DNA of 51,243 nucleotides, taken from contig JAJCXP010000186.1 of the NCBI GenBank assembly GCA_029263375.1, positions 1 to 51,243 of the forward strand, read 5' to 3'. Numbering within the stretch: the first letter of the stretch is position 1; the number at the start of each line of letters is the position of its first letter. Under the pieces are notes generated by a model. That model was not told where the DNA came from and ran no database searches. It saw only the letters and a program-made list of their open reading frames with translations. Origin of the DNA: Acidobacteriota bacterium. Lineage in GTDB: Bacteria > Acidobacteriota > Thermoanaerobaculia > Multivoradales > JAHEKO01. Position numbers and translations under genes: made by a program. Shown here one piece after another: positions 9,711-18,427 of the stretch.

Positions 9711-10861
9711 TGTTCCGCTCCCACACTGGGGGTCGGTAGGACCTCGCGATACAGCTGCTCGTAGGCGGTCGCGGCGGCCTCGATGGACAACCGCTCGCGT
9801 CCGAACGCGCACGCTCCGGCGGCCCCCATCGCCTCGCGGCGGTGGTGGTCAGTGAGTAGATCGAACAGGGCGCCGCTCAGAGCGGTCTCGTCGCCGGGTG
9901 CGACCAGGATCCCGGTGGTGCCGTCGATCACCGCTTCGTCGGTCGCACCGGCGCGGGTCGCGACCACCGGCCGTCCCGCTCCGGCGGCCTCCTGGACGAT
10001 GCCGGGAACGCCTTCGGTGTCGCTGGACAGGGCCACCAGGTCGCAGGCACCCAGCAGGTCGGCGACATCGTCGCGCTCGCCCAGGAAGGTCACGCTCGGC
10101 GCGATTCCCAGCTCGAGTGCCTGCCGTTTCAAACCCGCCGCGAGCGGCCCGGCGCCGGCGATCCAGAGGATCGCGTCCGGCCGGCGCTCGAGGCCGCCGG
10201 CGAACGCGCGCAGCAGACGGTCGACCCGCTTCTCGCGGCTCAATCTACCGGCGAACAAGATGACCGGTGCCGCCTCGCCAGTCGCGAGCGAGGCGCGCAC
10301 CTCGATGCGGCTCGCGGTCGCGGTCAGGCGCTCGAAGTCGAGACCGCCCGGAATGCAGCGAACGGCCCGGGCGTTCGGACAGCTGCGCTCGAGATCGGGG
10401 ATGAAGCGTTGGGCGACGGTCGCGACCGCGGTCACCCGCGGGAAGACCCAGCGCGAGTAGACCCAACGGTGGCGGCGGCTGCGGAACCAGGTGCCAGGCT
10501 CGCCGATGTTGCGGTAGATCAGAGCCGGTCGGCGCGCTGATCCGCCGGCGCCGAGCGCGGCGTAGGCGAGAGTCTTGCCGCCACTGACCTGGAGCACGTC
10601 GACCTGGGCCCGGTCGAGCGCCGACCGCAGGCGATGGGCCGTGGTCGGATCCCAGCCCGCGACCCGCTCGATGCCCGTGCGCTCGTGGCCATTCAGGCAT
10701 ATCTCGTCTTCGCCGACGGGCAGGCCGTCGCCGTTGTCCGGAGGGTAGAGGTAGATCTCGAGCGGCTTTTGGCCGCGCCGGCGCAGCTCGTCGGCGAGCC
10801 GGCGCGAGAAGATCTCACCGCCGCGCCGCTGTCGCCGCGGGTTGAGCAGCGCGACCCTCAC
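9707..10861 (-). CDS. GT4-family glycosyltransferase
   Basis: 384 residues. The N-terminal VRVALLNPRRQRRGGEIFS supplies the GT-B glycine motif; ILFAGRLSREKRVDRLL and SSDTEGVPGIVQEAAGAG form the donor site. Its start GTG overlaps the upstream GT4 stop and its stop overlaps the downstream GT4 start, so three glycosyltransferases are translated in a coupled series. A frame extending to 11275 is spurious. It is probably a sequential sugar transferase of the same repeat unit; the specificity is unknown. Confidence 0.9.
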   Translation of the reverse strand: MRVALLNPRRQRRGGEIFSRRLADELRRRGQKPLEIYLYPPDNGDGLPVGEDEICLNGHERTGIERVAGWDPTTAHRLRSALDRAQVDVLQVSGGKTLAYAALGAGGSARRPALIYRNIGEPGTWFRSRRHRWVYSRWVFPRVTAVATVAQRFIPDLERSCPNARAVRCIPGGLDFERLTATASRIEVRASLATGEAAPVILFAGRLSREKRVDRLLRAFAGGLERRPDAILWIAGAGPLAAGLKRQALELGIAPSVTFLGERDDVADLLGACDLVALSSDTEGVPGIVQEAAGAGRPVVATRAGATDEAVIDGTTGILVAPGDETALSGALFDLLTDHHRREAMGAAGACAFGRERLSIEAAATAYEQLYREVLPTPSVGAEQ

Positions 10862-12015
10862 GCGGCCTCCGCGACGCGCCGGTAGAGGTCGAGCAGCTGC
10901 GGTACGGTCGAGCGGATGTCGTAGCGGTCGACGAACGCACGACGGTTCGCTGCGCCCAGATCGTTTCGGAGCGACGGATTGCCGGCCAGCCGGCCGAGCG
11001 CCGATGCCAGCCCGCTCACCGAGTCGCGCTCGAACAGCAGGGCACCGTTGCCGTCCGGGAAGATCTCGCGGATCGGCGCGATGTCTGAGGCGGCCACCGG
11101 CAGTCCGGCCGCCATCGCCTCGAGCACCGCTCCGGGGAAGCCCTCGAGCCGCGATGGGAAGGCGAAGATGTCGGTCGCTGCGAGCAGCTCGGGCACGTCT
11201 TCGATATGACCGGCGAGCGACACGCTCGCGCCGAGGTCGTTCCGGGCGACGAACTCCGAGAGCTCGGCCGAGCATGGACCGTGGCTGCCCGCGATGATCA
11301 ACCGTGCCGGTCGGCCAGCGCGGTGGAGCTGGAGCAGGGCCTCGAGCAGGACGATCTGGGCCTTGTGAAAGGTCTGGCGCCCAACGTTGACGATCAGAAG
11401 CTCATCGTCGGCGACCTGCCAGCGCCGTCGTGCGGCCGCTCGCCGCTCGGCGCTGGGCTCGGCGAAGCGACCGACGTCGCGGCCGCGGCGTACGACCGAA
11501 ATTGCATCCGAGGTGAGGCCCAGCCTCGCCACCGCCGAGTCCTTGACGGCCTGGGAAACCGCCTGAAAATGCGCCGTCAGCCGGCGCCCGGTCCAGCCGT
11601 CGATCGCTTGCAGCACCCTGAATCGCCAGCGCGCGACCCTGGGGTCAGTGAAGCGCAAGGGCTCGTAGCTCAGGTTGACCAGGCTGCTGACTACCGGGAT
11701 TCCTGTGCCCCAGGCGGCCAACCGGCCGAGCACGTCTGAATAGAACAGGGTCGTGTGCAGGACATCGGGTCGCCACTCGTGCAGCCGTCGGCGTAGCCGA
11801 GCGCACCGGCGTGGCCAGCTGCCCGGCGGAATCGCCTCGAGCTCGACGCCGGTCTCCCGCACGAGGTGTGCGAATCCTTCAACCGGCTCGGCGAGAACGA
11901 AGATCCGGCTCTCGACGCCGGCCGCGATCAGATGCGGCAGGGTCTCGGCCAGCGAGCGCTCGGAGCCGCCGGCTCCGAGGCTGTCTATCAGGTAGGCGAC
12001 GCGGGCGCAGCTCAT
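10858..12015 (-). CDS. GT4-family glycosyltransferase, first gene of the overlapping glycan operon
   Basis: 385 residues. VAYLIDSLGAGGSERSLAE is the classic GT4 N-terminal motif; IVNVGRQTFHKAQIVLLEAL and PSRLEGFPGAVLEAMAAG form the donor side. It begins 44 nt from the start of a divergent methyltransferase, so the promoter of the nearly gap-free minus-strand operon (12015 down to 1) should lie there or inside the start of the methyltransferase gene. Ten downstream genes follow, most with 1- to 4-base overlaps. Confidence 0.9.
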   Translation of the reverse strand: MSCARVAYLIDSLGAGGSERSLAETLPHLIAAGVESRIFVLAEPVEGFAHLVRETGVELEAIPPGSWPRRCARLRRRLHEWRPDVLHTTLFYSDVLGRLAAWGTGIPVVSSLVNLSYEPLRFTDPRVARWRFRVLQAIDGWTGRRLTAHFQAVSQAVKDSAVARLGLTSDAISVVRRGRDVGRFAEPSAERRAAARRRWQVADDELLIVNVGRQTFHKAQIVLLEALLQLHRAGRPARLIIAGSHGPCSAELSEFVARNDLGASVSLAGHIEDVPELLAATDIFAFPSRLEGFPGAVLEAMAAGLPVAASDIAPIREIFPDGNGALLFERDSVSGLASALGRLAGNPSLRNDLGAANRRAFVDRYDIRSTVPQLLDLYRRVAEAA

Positions 12016-12059
12016 TCCCAGCTCCGGTCGGTCTGGACATTCTCGCCGACGGGGAGAGA

Positions 12060-12920
12060 ATGGGGCGGATGAGCGAACGATCGTGCCGTGCCGGCTACGC
12101 CGAGCGCCGGGCTCTCTTCGAGAAGCACTTCGATGCCGAGAGCCGACGCCTGGTCTACGTCGGGGCCGCGGCCGATGCGGACTTTTGGGATGAGCGCTGG
12201 AGCGACGGCGAACCGGTCCGCTACGGCAAGACCGTTCCTCGACGGAGCCTGGTGGTACGCGAGACCACCCGCCTGCTCGAGCCCGGCAGCCTGATCGTCG
12301 AAGGTGGCTGCGGCCTCGCGGTCGACAGCTGGCACCTGCATCAGCTCGGCTACCGCGCGGTGGCGCTCGACTACGCCCAGCGGACGCTGGCGCGGGTAGT
12401 GCGCAGCGCGCCCGAGGTGCGACCGCTCGCCGGCGACGTCGGCCGGTTGCCGTTCGCTACCGGCGCGGTCGACGGCTACTGGTCGCTGGGCGTCATCGAG
12501 CACTTCTACGACGGCTACTCCGCGATCCGCGACGAGATGCGGCGCGTCATCCGACCGGGCGGCTACCTTTTTCTGACCTTTCCGGTGATGAGCCGGCTCC
12601 GGCGGAGCAAGTCCCGGCTGGGCCTCTACCCGGCGTGGGCGCCGTCGGCCGGGCAGCGCGAACGTTTCTACCAATTCGCCCTGGTCGCCGACCGGGTCCA
12701 GCGCGATTTCACCAGCTGCGGCTTCGAGCTCGAGCGAGCGCGACCGTTCCTGGGCGTCAGTGGGTTGTGCGAGGAACTGGGTGCCGGCGGTCGCTGGCTG
12801 AACCGACGCCTCGGCGGCCGGAGCCGTCCGGTGCGCTGGGCGCGCGCTGGCCTCGACGCCCTGACGCGTCCGTTCAGCAACCATGTTCAGCTCCTGGTTC
12901 TTCATCGCTCAGCCGATTGA
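12060..12920 (+). CDS. SAM-dependent class I methyltransferase
   Basis: About 286 residues. Motif I is degenerate but recognisable as LIVEGGCGLAVDSWHL, followed by YRAVALDYAQ, DVGRLPFATGAVDGYWSLGVIEHF (split here as DVGRLPF and SLGVIEHF) and VIRPGGYLFLTFPV, the usual Methyltransf_11 order. It is the only plus-strand gene within the polysaccharide block. It is divergent from the GT4 gene and convergent with the flippase gene, overlapping the latter by 12 nt. ATG at 12060 follows GGGGAG closely; ATG at 12069 is an equally possible start. It probably O- or N-methylates a sugar, perhaps capping a chain; the substrate is unknown. Confidence 0.83.
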   Translation: MGRMSERSCRAGYAERRALFEKHFDAESRRLVYVGAAADADFWDERWSDGEPVRYGKTVPRRSLVVRETTRLLEPGSLIVEGGCGLAVDSWHLHQLGYRAVALDYAQRTLARVVRSAPEVRPLAGDVGRLPFATGAVDGYWSLGVIEHFYDGYSAIRDEMRRVIRPGGYLFLTFPVMSRLRRSKSRLGLYPAWAPSAGQRERFYQFALVADRVQRDFTSCGFELERARPFLGVSGLCEELGAGGRWLNRRLGGRSRPVRWARAGLDALTRPFSNHVQLLVLHRSAD

Positions 12921-14336
12921 TCCTGTCGAGCGGCGCAGGAGCGCCCACGACTCGCTCGCGAGCAGCCGGGTGAAGATCGCGAATCCGATCAGAATCGAGA
13001 CCGCGCCGGCAACCAGCTCCGGTAGCGGAGACAGGTCGGTGGTCCAGAGCAGCACGGCCGGAGCCGCCGCCGAAGCGACCACCGCCAACGCCATCCGACC
13101 GAAGACCCCGATCAGCTCGCGCGCCGGCAGCGCGATCAAGCGCGTCGCCATCACGAACTGGATCGGACTGGTCGCGACCACCGCCGCGAGGTAGCCCCAC
13201 GCGACTCCATCGATGCCCCAGCGCAGGCCGATCACGATGCCGACACTGTTCGCGGCCAGTGCGACCAGCGTCCATTTGAGACTCAGGTCGGCGCGGCCCA
13301 GGGCGTTGAACAGCGGTGGCGACAGACTCATGCCGATCTGCACCAGGGCGACCGCCGAGAGGATCTGAAACGGCACCACCGCCGGCTGCCACTGGTCGCC
13401 GAGCAGCAGAGGGATGGCCGTCGGGCTCAGAAAGAGCGCCAGCAGCGGCAGCGGGGTGGCCACCAGCAGCGAGACGCGGAGCGCCGAAAGGTAGACCCTT
13501 CGGCAGCGTGCGAGGTCGTCCTGGATTGACGCGAAGGCCGGGAAGCCGACGCTCGCGATCGGCCGCGCCACCTGCTGGAGCGGCATCAGGACGCCCTGGT
13601 AGGCGACCGCGTAGAAGCCTAGCGACGCCGAGCCCAGGAATCGCCCGATCAGCAGATTGTCGAGATTCCGGTTGAGGAAGTTGACCAGCCGCGTGCCGAC
13701 GATCGACCGGCTGTAGCCCCACATCTCGACCAGTTTGCGCCACGAGGCGGAGCGGCGCGGCTGCCAGTCGCTGAAACTCATGTAGAGCACTGAGCCGGCG
13801 GCGCTGCGTACCAGCTGCTCCGCAACCAGTGCCCACACCCCGGCGCCCCGCAGAGCGAGCGCGATGCCGACCGCACCCCCCAGGGCGACGCCGACCAGAC
13901 GGCGCATGCCGATAAGTCGGAACGAGAGCTCGCGCTCGTAGAGGTAGCGGTAGATATTCTCCGGGAAGCCGAGGATGAAGCCCAGGCCCAGGACCCGGAC
14001 GACCGGCACCACTTCGGAACTGTTGTAGAACGCGCCGGCGAGCGGCGCTCCGACGTAGAACAGCGCGCTCAATCCGACCGCGATCGCGCCCGCGGCCCAG
14101 AACGCGGTCGACTTGTGTCCTTCGCTGAGCTCCGCGCGCTGGACCAGGCCGGGCCCCAGCCCGAGGTCGGCCAGCTGACTGCAGAAGGCGGTGAAGACCA
14201 CGGCCATCGCCACCAGGCCGAAGTGGCTCGGCGCCAGCAACCGCGCCAGGATCAGCCGCAGGATGACCTGCAGGGCCTGGCCCGCCAGTTGGCCGCCGCC
14301 CAGCCACAGGACACCCGAGGCGGATCTGGCGAGCAA
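12909..14336 (-). CDS. Wzx-type lipopolysaccharide/oligosaccharide flippase (MATE/MOP superfamily)
   Basis: About 475 residues with 12 or so hydrophobic segments. SGVLWLGGGQLAGQALQVIL and RLILARLLAPSHFGLVAMA are typical of the polysaccharide biosynthesis (PST/Wzx) family; LGFYAVAYQGVLMPLQQ is also characteristic. It would move the undecaprenyl-linked repeat unit across the inner membrane. No ATG or GTG lies at the natural N-terminus: the choice is a TTG at 14336 or a CTG that overlaps the stop of the upstream gene at 14354-14357, neither with a good ribosome binding site. Translation may therefore be coupled to the upstream gene. The 3' end overlaps the convergent methyltransferase by 12 nt. 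Confidence 0.85.
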   Translation of the reverse strand: MLARSASGVLWLGGGQLAGQALQVILRLILARLLAPSHFGLVAMAVVFTAFCSQLADLGLGPGLVQRAELSEGHKSTAFWAAGAIAVGLSALFYVGAPLAGAFYNSSEVVPVVRVLGLGFILGFPENIYRYLYERELSFRLIGMRRLVGVALGGAVGIALALRGAGVWALVAEQLVRSAAGSVLYMSFSDWQPRRSASWRKLVEMWGYSRSIVGTRLVNFLNRNLDNLLIGRFLGSASLGFYAVAYQGVLMPLQQVARPIASVGFPAFASIQDDLARCRRVYLSALRVSLLVATPLPLLALFLSPTAIPLLLGDQWQPAVVPFQILSAVALVQIGMSLSPPLFNALGRADLSLKWTLVALAANSVGIVIGLRWGIDGVAWGYLAAVVATSPIQFVMATRLIALPARELIGVFGRMALAVVASAAAPAVLLWTTDLSPLPELVAGAVSILIGFAIFTRLLASESWALLRRSTGSIG

Positions 14337-14353
14337 CGACTGAGCTGGAGGGC

Positions 14354-15115
14354 TCAGGGGCGTGAGGGGCTTGCCGAAGGCGAGTCCTGGCCTTCGACGA
14401 TCTGGGTGACGACGGAAGCGCCGGCGAGGGCGCTGGCGGGCGCCACCCAGCCCGGCAGGAGAGCCACCACGCAAGCGCGACAGTACTCGTCCGCTCGAAT
14501 GACGTCCCGGTTGTCGATGCGGGTGACGATGCCGTCGCAGAGCCAGTGGTAGACACGGTCACCGTACTGCTCCTCATGGGTTTCCCCGACGGTCAAGTTC
14601 TCGGACCAGCCGTGCTCGAACTCGTCAAGCTCGGTGTCGCAATCGTCGGTGTCGCGAACCTGGACCAGCCTCATGGGAGATCGGGCGATGCGCTCGCCGC
14701 CGCTTTCGTGGACGGCGACGAAGTACTCGGCGAACTCGTGCTCCTGTTCCTCGAGCAGCTCCTCGAGCCAGTCACGGTCTCGATCCTGCACCCAGTCACG
14801 CTCGCGGAGTACCTCCCACCAGTCATCGTCGAGCTGCGTCTGCTCGCGATCTTCGGGTTTCGGAAATACCGTCCAGTAGTTACCGTCTCCGGTGGAATGG
14901 AACTGGTTGTAGTAGAACGTGCCCTCTGGATTCAGGCGGCGAAAGTAGAGGCGAACGGTGCTGCCGCCCACTTCGGGGGCGACCGCCGCCTCGATCGCGG
15001 CGTTCCGTTCGTTGGGCAGGCAGACGATTTCGTCCACCTCGATACGAGGCGTCTGGGCGGCGACAGCCACCGGCAGCAGAGCCCCCAGGAGAGCCAGGGC
15101 GAAGCGCGACTTCAT
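14354..15115 (-). CDS. Secreted acidic protein of unknown function
   Basis: 253 residues. A clear signal peptide (MKSRFALALLGALLPVAVAA, then Q) sets the start at 15115; GGAGGA lies 9 nt upstream. The mature part has an N-terminal beta-rich segment (IEVDEIVCLPNERN, STVRLYFRRLNPEGTFYYNQ) and a very acidic middle with repeated RDWVQDRDRDWLEELLEEQE, suggesting a charged helix. Several Cys residues could pair after export. A hydrophobic stretch near the C-terminus (ACVVALLPGWVAPASALAGA) may anchor it. It lies between the TPR protein and the flippase, so a periplasmic role in polysaccharide export or assembly is possible. I do not recognise a named family. Confidence 0.7.
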   Translation of the reverse strand: MKSRFALALLGALLPVAVAAQTPRIEVDEIVCLPNERNAAIEAAVAPEVGGSTVRLYFRRLNPEGTFYYNQFHSTGDGNYWTVFPKPEDREQTQLDDDWWEVLRERDWVQDRDRDWLEELLEEQEHEFAEYFVAVHESGGERIARSPMRLVQVRDTDDCDTELDEFEHGWSENLTVGETHEEQYGDRVYHWLCDGIVTRIDNRDVIRADEYCRACVVALLPGWVAPASALAGASVVTQIVEGQDSPSASPSRP

Positions 15116-15212
15116 GAGATGTAGTTCCTCCAGCCAGCCTGCCGGGGGCACGCGACGCCGACTCCGGCAGAGCTCGTCATTTGCACGGACTTCACTTGCA
15201 CTTGCACGTAGG

Positions 15213-16163
15213 TCATCCGGCACTCTCCACGTCGAGGATGCGCCGGACGTACTTGCGTACCTCTCGATTCTGCTCCAGAGACGGCAGGGCGCGTTTCAGC
15301 ACGCTGGCCGCCTGATCCATGCGATCGGTCTCGAACAGTGCGACCGACAGGTAGAAGAGTTGGTCGGGACGCTCGTCGATCGGGCCGCCCGCGCGATCGT
15401 AGAGCTCGACCGCGTCTTCGAAAGAGCCGCAGCGCGACGCCAGGGCGCCGGCGATCCTCTGCGGCTCTGACCACGCTGGGTGCCGGTCCGCGATCGCTCG
15501 TGCCTGTTCGAAGCCACCGCACATCTTGCGGGTCGAAGCGTTGTCCATGGCCAGGCGGTCGAGGCGACTGACCGCGGCCAACTCCTCGGCGCTCGGGGAG
15601 CTGCTCGGTGGTGAGGTCTCGGGCGTGATCGGCGCCTGCGCACAGCTACCGTCGCCGTCCCAGGAGATGCAGAGGCGCGGACGGGCGACCGCGCCCTCGG
15701 CGCCGGTCGGCGCACTGGCCACCTGCGCGACCGGCAGCCGCGTCGGTCCCAGAGCGGCCGGCAGCGAAGCAGCGCTCCGGTCGAGCGCCGCGCGTACTTC
15801 GACCTGTAGGCGCGCCGCCGTGTAGGCCGCGAACCTCCGCTCGAGATCGAGCAGCCGATGGTAGCTGTCCGCGAACCCCTCGTCGTCACCGAGCGAGCTC
15901 TGGGCGAGTGCCAGGTGAGTCAGCGCCTGCGCCAGCCGTTCGGGGCGTGCGAGCAGACCGAAGGCCGCGATCCGCAGCTCCTCGGTCGCGCCCGCGTGAT
16001 CGCCGAGACGGTAGAGGCGGATGCCGTCCTCGAGTCGCTGGGCGTAGAACGGGTCGATCTCCTCGGCGCCCGCCGCGAGCGGCATCATCAGCGACACCAT
16101 CAGTAGGAAGGCCGCGGTCGTGAGAGCCGCCTTGAAAGCTCGGTTCAGATGCTGGGCGCTCAC
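15213..16163 (-). CDS. Secreted TPR-like protein of the polysaccharide export operon
   Basis: 316 residues. Basic N-terminus, then a hydrophobic signal segment (AALTTAAFLLMVSLMM, PLAAGAEE). The mature protein has two helical-repeat blocks, about residues 40-125 (RLYRLGDHAGATEELRIAAF) and 200-316 (SFEDAVELYDRAGGPIDERP, LFYLSVALFETDRMDQA), separated by a Pro/Ser/Thr-rich linker. The GTG start overlaps the Wzc stop (GTGA). It is probably a periplasmic scaffold partnering the Wza/Wzc export complex; this is inference from position. Confidence 0.72.
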   Translation of the reverse strand: MSAQHLNRAFKAALTTAAFLLMVSLMMPLAAGAEEIDPFYAQRLEDGIRLYRLGDHAGATEELRIAAFGLLARPERLAQALTHLALAQSSLGDDEGFADSYHRLLDLERRFAAYTAARLQVEVRAALDRSAASLPAALGPTRLPVAQVASAPTGAEGAVARPRLCISWDGDGSCAQAPITPETSPPSSSPSAEELAAVSRLDRLAMDNASTRKMCGGFEQARAIADRHPAWSEPQRIAGALASRCGSFEDAVELYDRAGGPIDERPDQLFYLSVALFETDRMDQAASVLKRALPSLEQNREVRKYVRRILDVESAG

Positions 16164-18427
16164 GCCGCTCCTCGTGCCTGGTCGGGCTCGTCGGTGTAGG
16201 TTTCGTACGAATAGTAGCGCCGGCTGTAGGTGTCTCCCGCCAGCGGCCGGAACCGGTTGAGCACCGCGCCGAGCAGGCGGACTCCCGCCTGGCGCAGCCG
16301 ATCGGCGCAGCCCTCGGCGTCTTCGTGAACGGTCTTGTTGGCGCGCAGGCAGAGGATCATGCCGTCGCACAGAGCGCCGATGACCACGGCGTCGGTGACC
16401 ACCAGCGCTGGCGGCGTGTCGACAACCACCGTGTCGAAGTCACGCGTCGCCCGCGCCAGGAACTCGGCCATCCGTGCCGACGCCAGGAGCTCGGAGGGGT
16501 TGGGCGGGTGGGGTCCGGAAGGGCATAGCGACAGGTTGTCGACACCCGTGGTGAGATAGAGCGTTGCCGGGTCGACGCCGCCGGCCAGGGCGTGAACCAG
16601 CCCGGACGAGTTGTCGCGCTCGAAGATCTGGTGCAGGCGCGGTCGGCGCAGATCGCCGTCCACCAGCAGGGTGCGGCGACCGAGCTGAGCCATCACCACC
16701 GCGAGGTTGACCGCGGTGGCGGTCTTGCCGTCGCCCGACTCAGGCGACGTCACGGCCAACACCCGCAACTCGTCGGCGCTCGACAGCATCAGAGCGGTTC
16801 GCAGCGAGCGATACGCCTCGGACACCGCCGACCGGGGGCTGGTCTCGGGCAGCAGCTCGACCTTCGGCGGCGCGTCTGCCGAAGCGATCCGCGCGACCCG
16901 GTCACTCGCTTCGCCGGCTGCCGGTTGCGGCCGAGGCTCGTAGTAGCCGTAGCGCGAGGCGCTGCTTCGATGATCGAGATCCGGGACCGCCGCCAGGACC
17001 GGCAGCGCCAGGCGCTGTTGGACCTCGGCCGGGCCCTTGATCGTCCGGTCCATGAGCTGCAGGACGACGACGAAGCCGACGCCGAGCCCGAGGCCGGCGA
17101 TCAGACCGACGATCAGATTGCGCAGCAGCGACGGGCGGAACGGGCTGCGCGGCGTGAGTGCCCGATCGATCACGCGGACGTTGGTCTCGCGCTCGCTCTG
17201 GAGGCGAGCGCGAACGCCGGCTTCGGAGAGTCGCCGCAGCATCTCGTCCAACAGCTGGCGACGGTTCTGGATCTCCATCTCCAGGTTCCGAAACTCGACC
17301 GCAGAGGCGTTGCGATCCATCACCTCGGCTTTGACTCGGGCGATCTCGTCGGCGAGCGACTGTTCGCGTCGTCGCGCGGTTTGATAGTCGGCGTTGGCGC
17401 TCGCCAGCGCCTCTCGGGTCTGCTCGACGATCATCCTCTCGAGATCAGCCCGCCCCTCGTCGATGCGCGCCTTCAGGTCGACCATCTCAGGCCATTCGGG
17501 CTTGTAGGTCCGCAGTCGGGACTCGTACTCGGCCTCCTGGCGCATCTGCTCTTTCTGCAGCTCGCTGACCAGCCCTCCCGACACGCGGTTTGCGAGCGCG
17601 TCCGGCGGTGAGTAGCGGAGTTCGTTGTGACGCGCCTCCTTCTCGAGGCGGTCGCCCAGCGCGGCTACGAAGTCTTCGTTCAGACGGTCGAGCTGCTGCA
17701 GGGTGGTGTTCGACGCGGGATCGAGATTCAAGATGTCGGTGGAACGACCGTAGCTCTGGAGCTGCTGTTCCTTGTCATTGATCTCGGCCTTGAGGGTGTC
17801 GATCTGGCGGCTCAGGAACTCCGACGCCCGTCCGACTGTGGCGGTCCGGGTCTCGATCCCCCAATCGATGAAGGCGTCGGCGATGCCGTTGGCAACGCGC
17901 GACGCCATCTCGGCGTTGGAGGTCACGAACGACAGTTCAACCAACTCGGTGTCCTTGACCGGCTCGATCTTGAGTCCGGCGAGCACGCGCTTCGCGAGTC
18001 GTGCGAGGACCGCCTCGTCGGCCGCCGCGCTGCGGTCGGCGTCGGCGCCGCCGAGCAGCTGGCGCGGACTCGAGTTGAAGCGCGAGTCGTCCATCAAACC
18101 GAGGTCGAGCACCACCCGCTCGGCCAGGCCACGGCTCTCGAGCAGCCGGTACTGGGTCGGGTAGTACTTCATGCCGATCCACGCCTCGAGCCAGGGGTTC
18201 GGATCGGAGGTGACCGACATGGTGCCGCGCTGCTCGATCTGCAGCGTGGTGGTGGCGCGGTAGCTCTCTGGAGTGATCAGGAAGTGGACCGCTGCCGCGA
18301 TCATGGCCAGCGCGCAGCCTGCCAGCACGAGCCGCCATCTCTGGCGCAGAATGCCCAGGTAGAAGTGCCAGTCGAGCGACTCTTCGCTGATCCCGGTCGG
18401 ACCGGAGTTCGAATACGGCTCGCTCAA
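16160..18427 (-). CDS. Wzc-like polysaccharide co-polymerase / tyrosine autokinase (BY-kinase)
   Basis: 755 residues. Cytoplasmic N-terminus, first membrane helix near residues 32-52 (WRLVLAGCALAMIAAAVHFL), then a long periplasmic coiled-coil Wzz/GumC part and a second helix near 445-465. The cytoplasmic kinase has Walker A SPESGDGKTATAVNLA near residue 560, Walker A' LLVDGDLRRPRLHQIF, Walker B DTVVVDTPPALVV, and a C-terminal tyrosine cluster YSRRYYSYETY for autophosphorylation. It controls chain length and export with Wza. Its start overlaps the Wza stop by 4 nt. It is a complete one-piece BY-kinase, as in proteobacterial Wzc rather than split CapA/CapB. Confidence 0.95.
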   Translation of the reverse strand: MSEPYSNSGPTGISEESLDWHFYLGILRQRWRLVLAGCALAMIAAAVHFLITPESYRATTTLQIEQRGTMSVTSDPNPWLEAWIGMKYYPTQYRLLESRGLAERVVLDLGLMDDSRFNSSPRQLLGGADADRSAAADEAVLARLAKRVLAGLKIEPVKDTELVELSFVTSNAEMASRVANGIADAFIDWGIETRTATVGRASEFLSRQIDTLKAEINDKEQQLQSYGRSTDILNLDPASNTTLQQLDRLNEDFVAALGDRLEKEARHNELRYSPPDALANRVSGGLVSELQKEQMRQEAEYESRLRTYKPEWPEMVDLKARIDEGRADLERMIVEQTREALASANADYQTARRREQSLADEIARVKAEVMDRNASAVEFRNLEMEIQNRRQLLDEMLRRLSEAGVRARLQSERETNVRVIDRALTPRSPFRPSLLRNLIVGLIAGLGLGVGFVVVLQLMDRTIKGPAEVQQRLALPVLAAVPDLDHRSSASRYGYYEPRPQPAAGEASDRVARIASADAPPKVELLPETSPRSAVSEAYRSLRTALMLSSADELRVLAVTSPESGDGKTATAVNLAVVMAQLGRRTLLVDGDLRRPRLHQIFERDNSSGLVHALAGGVDPATLYLTTGVDNLSLCPSGPHPPNPSELLASARMAEFLARATRDFDTVVVDTPPALVVTDAVVIGALCDGMILCLRANKTVHEDAEGCADRLRQAGVRLLGAVLNRFRPLAGDTYSRRYYSYETYTDEPDQARGAA

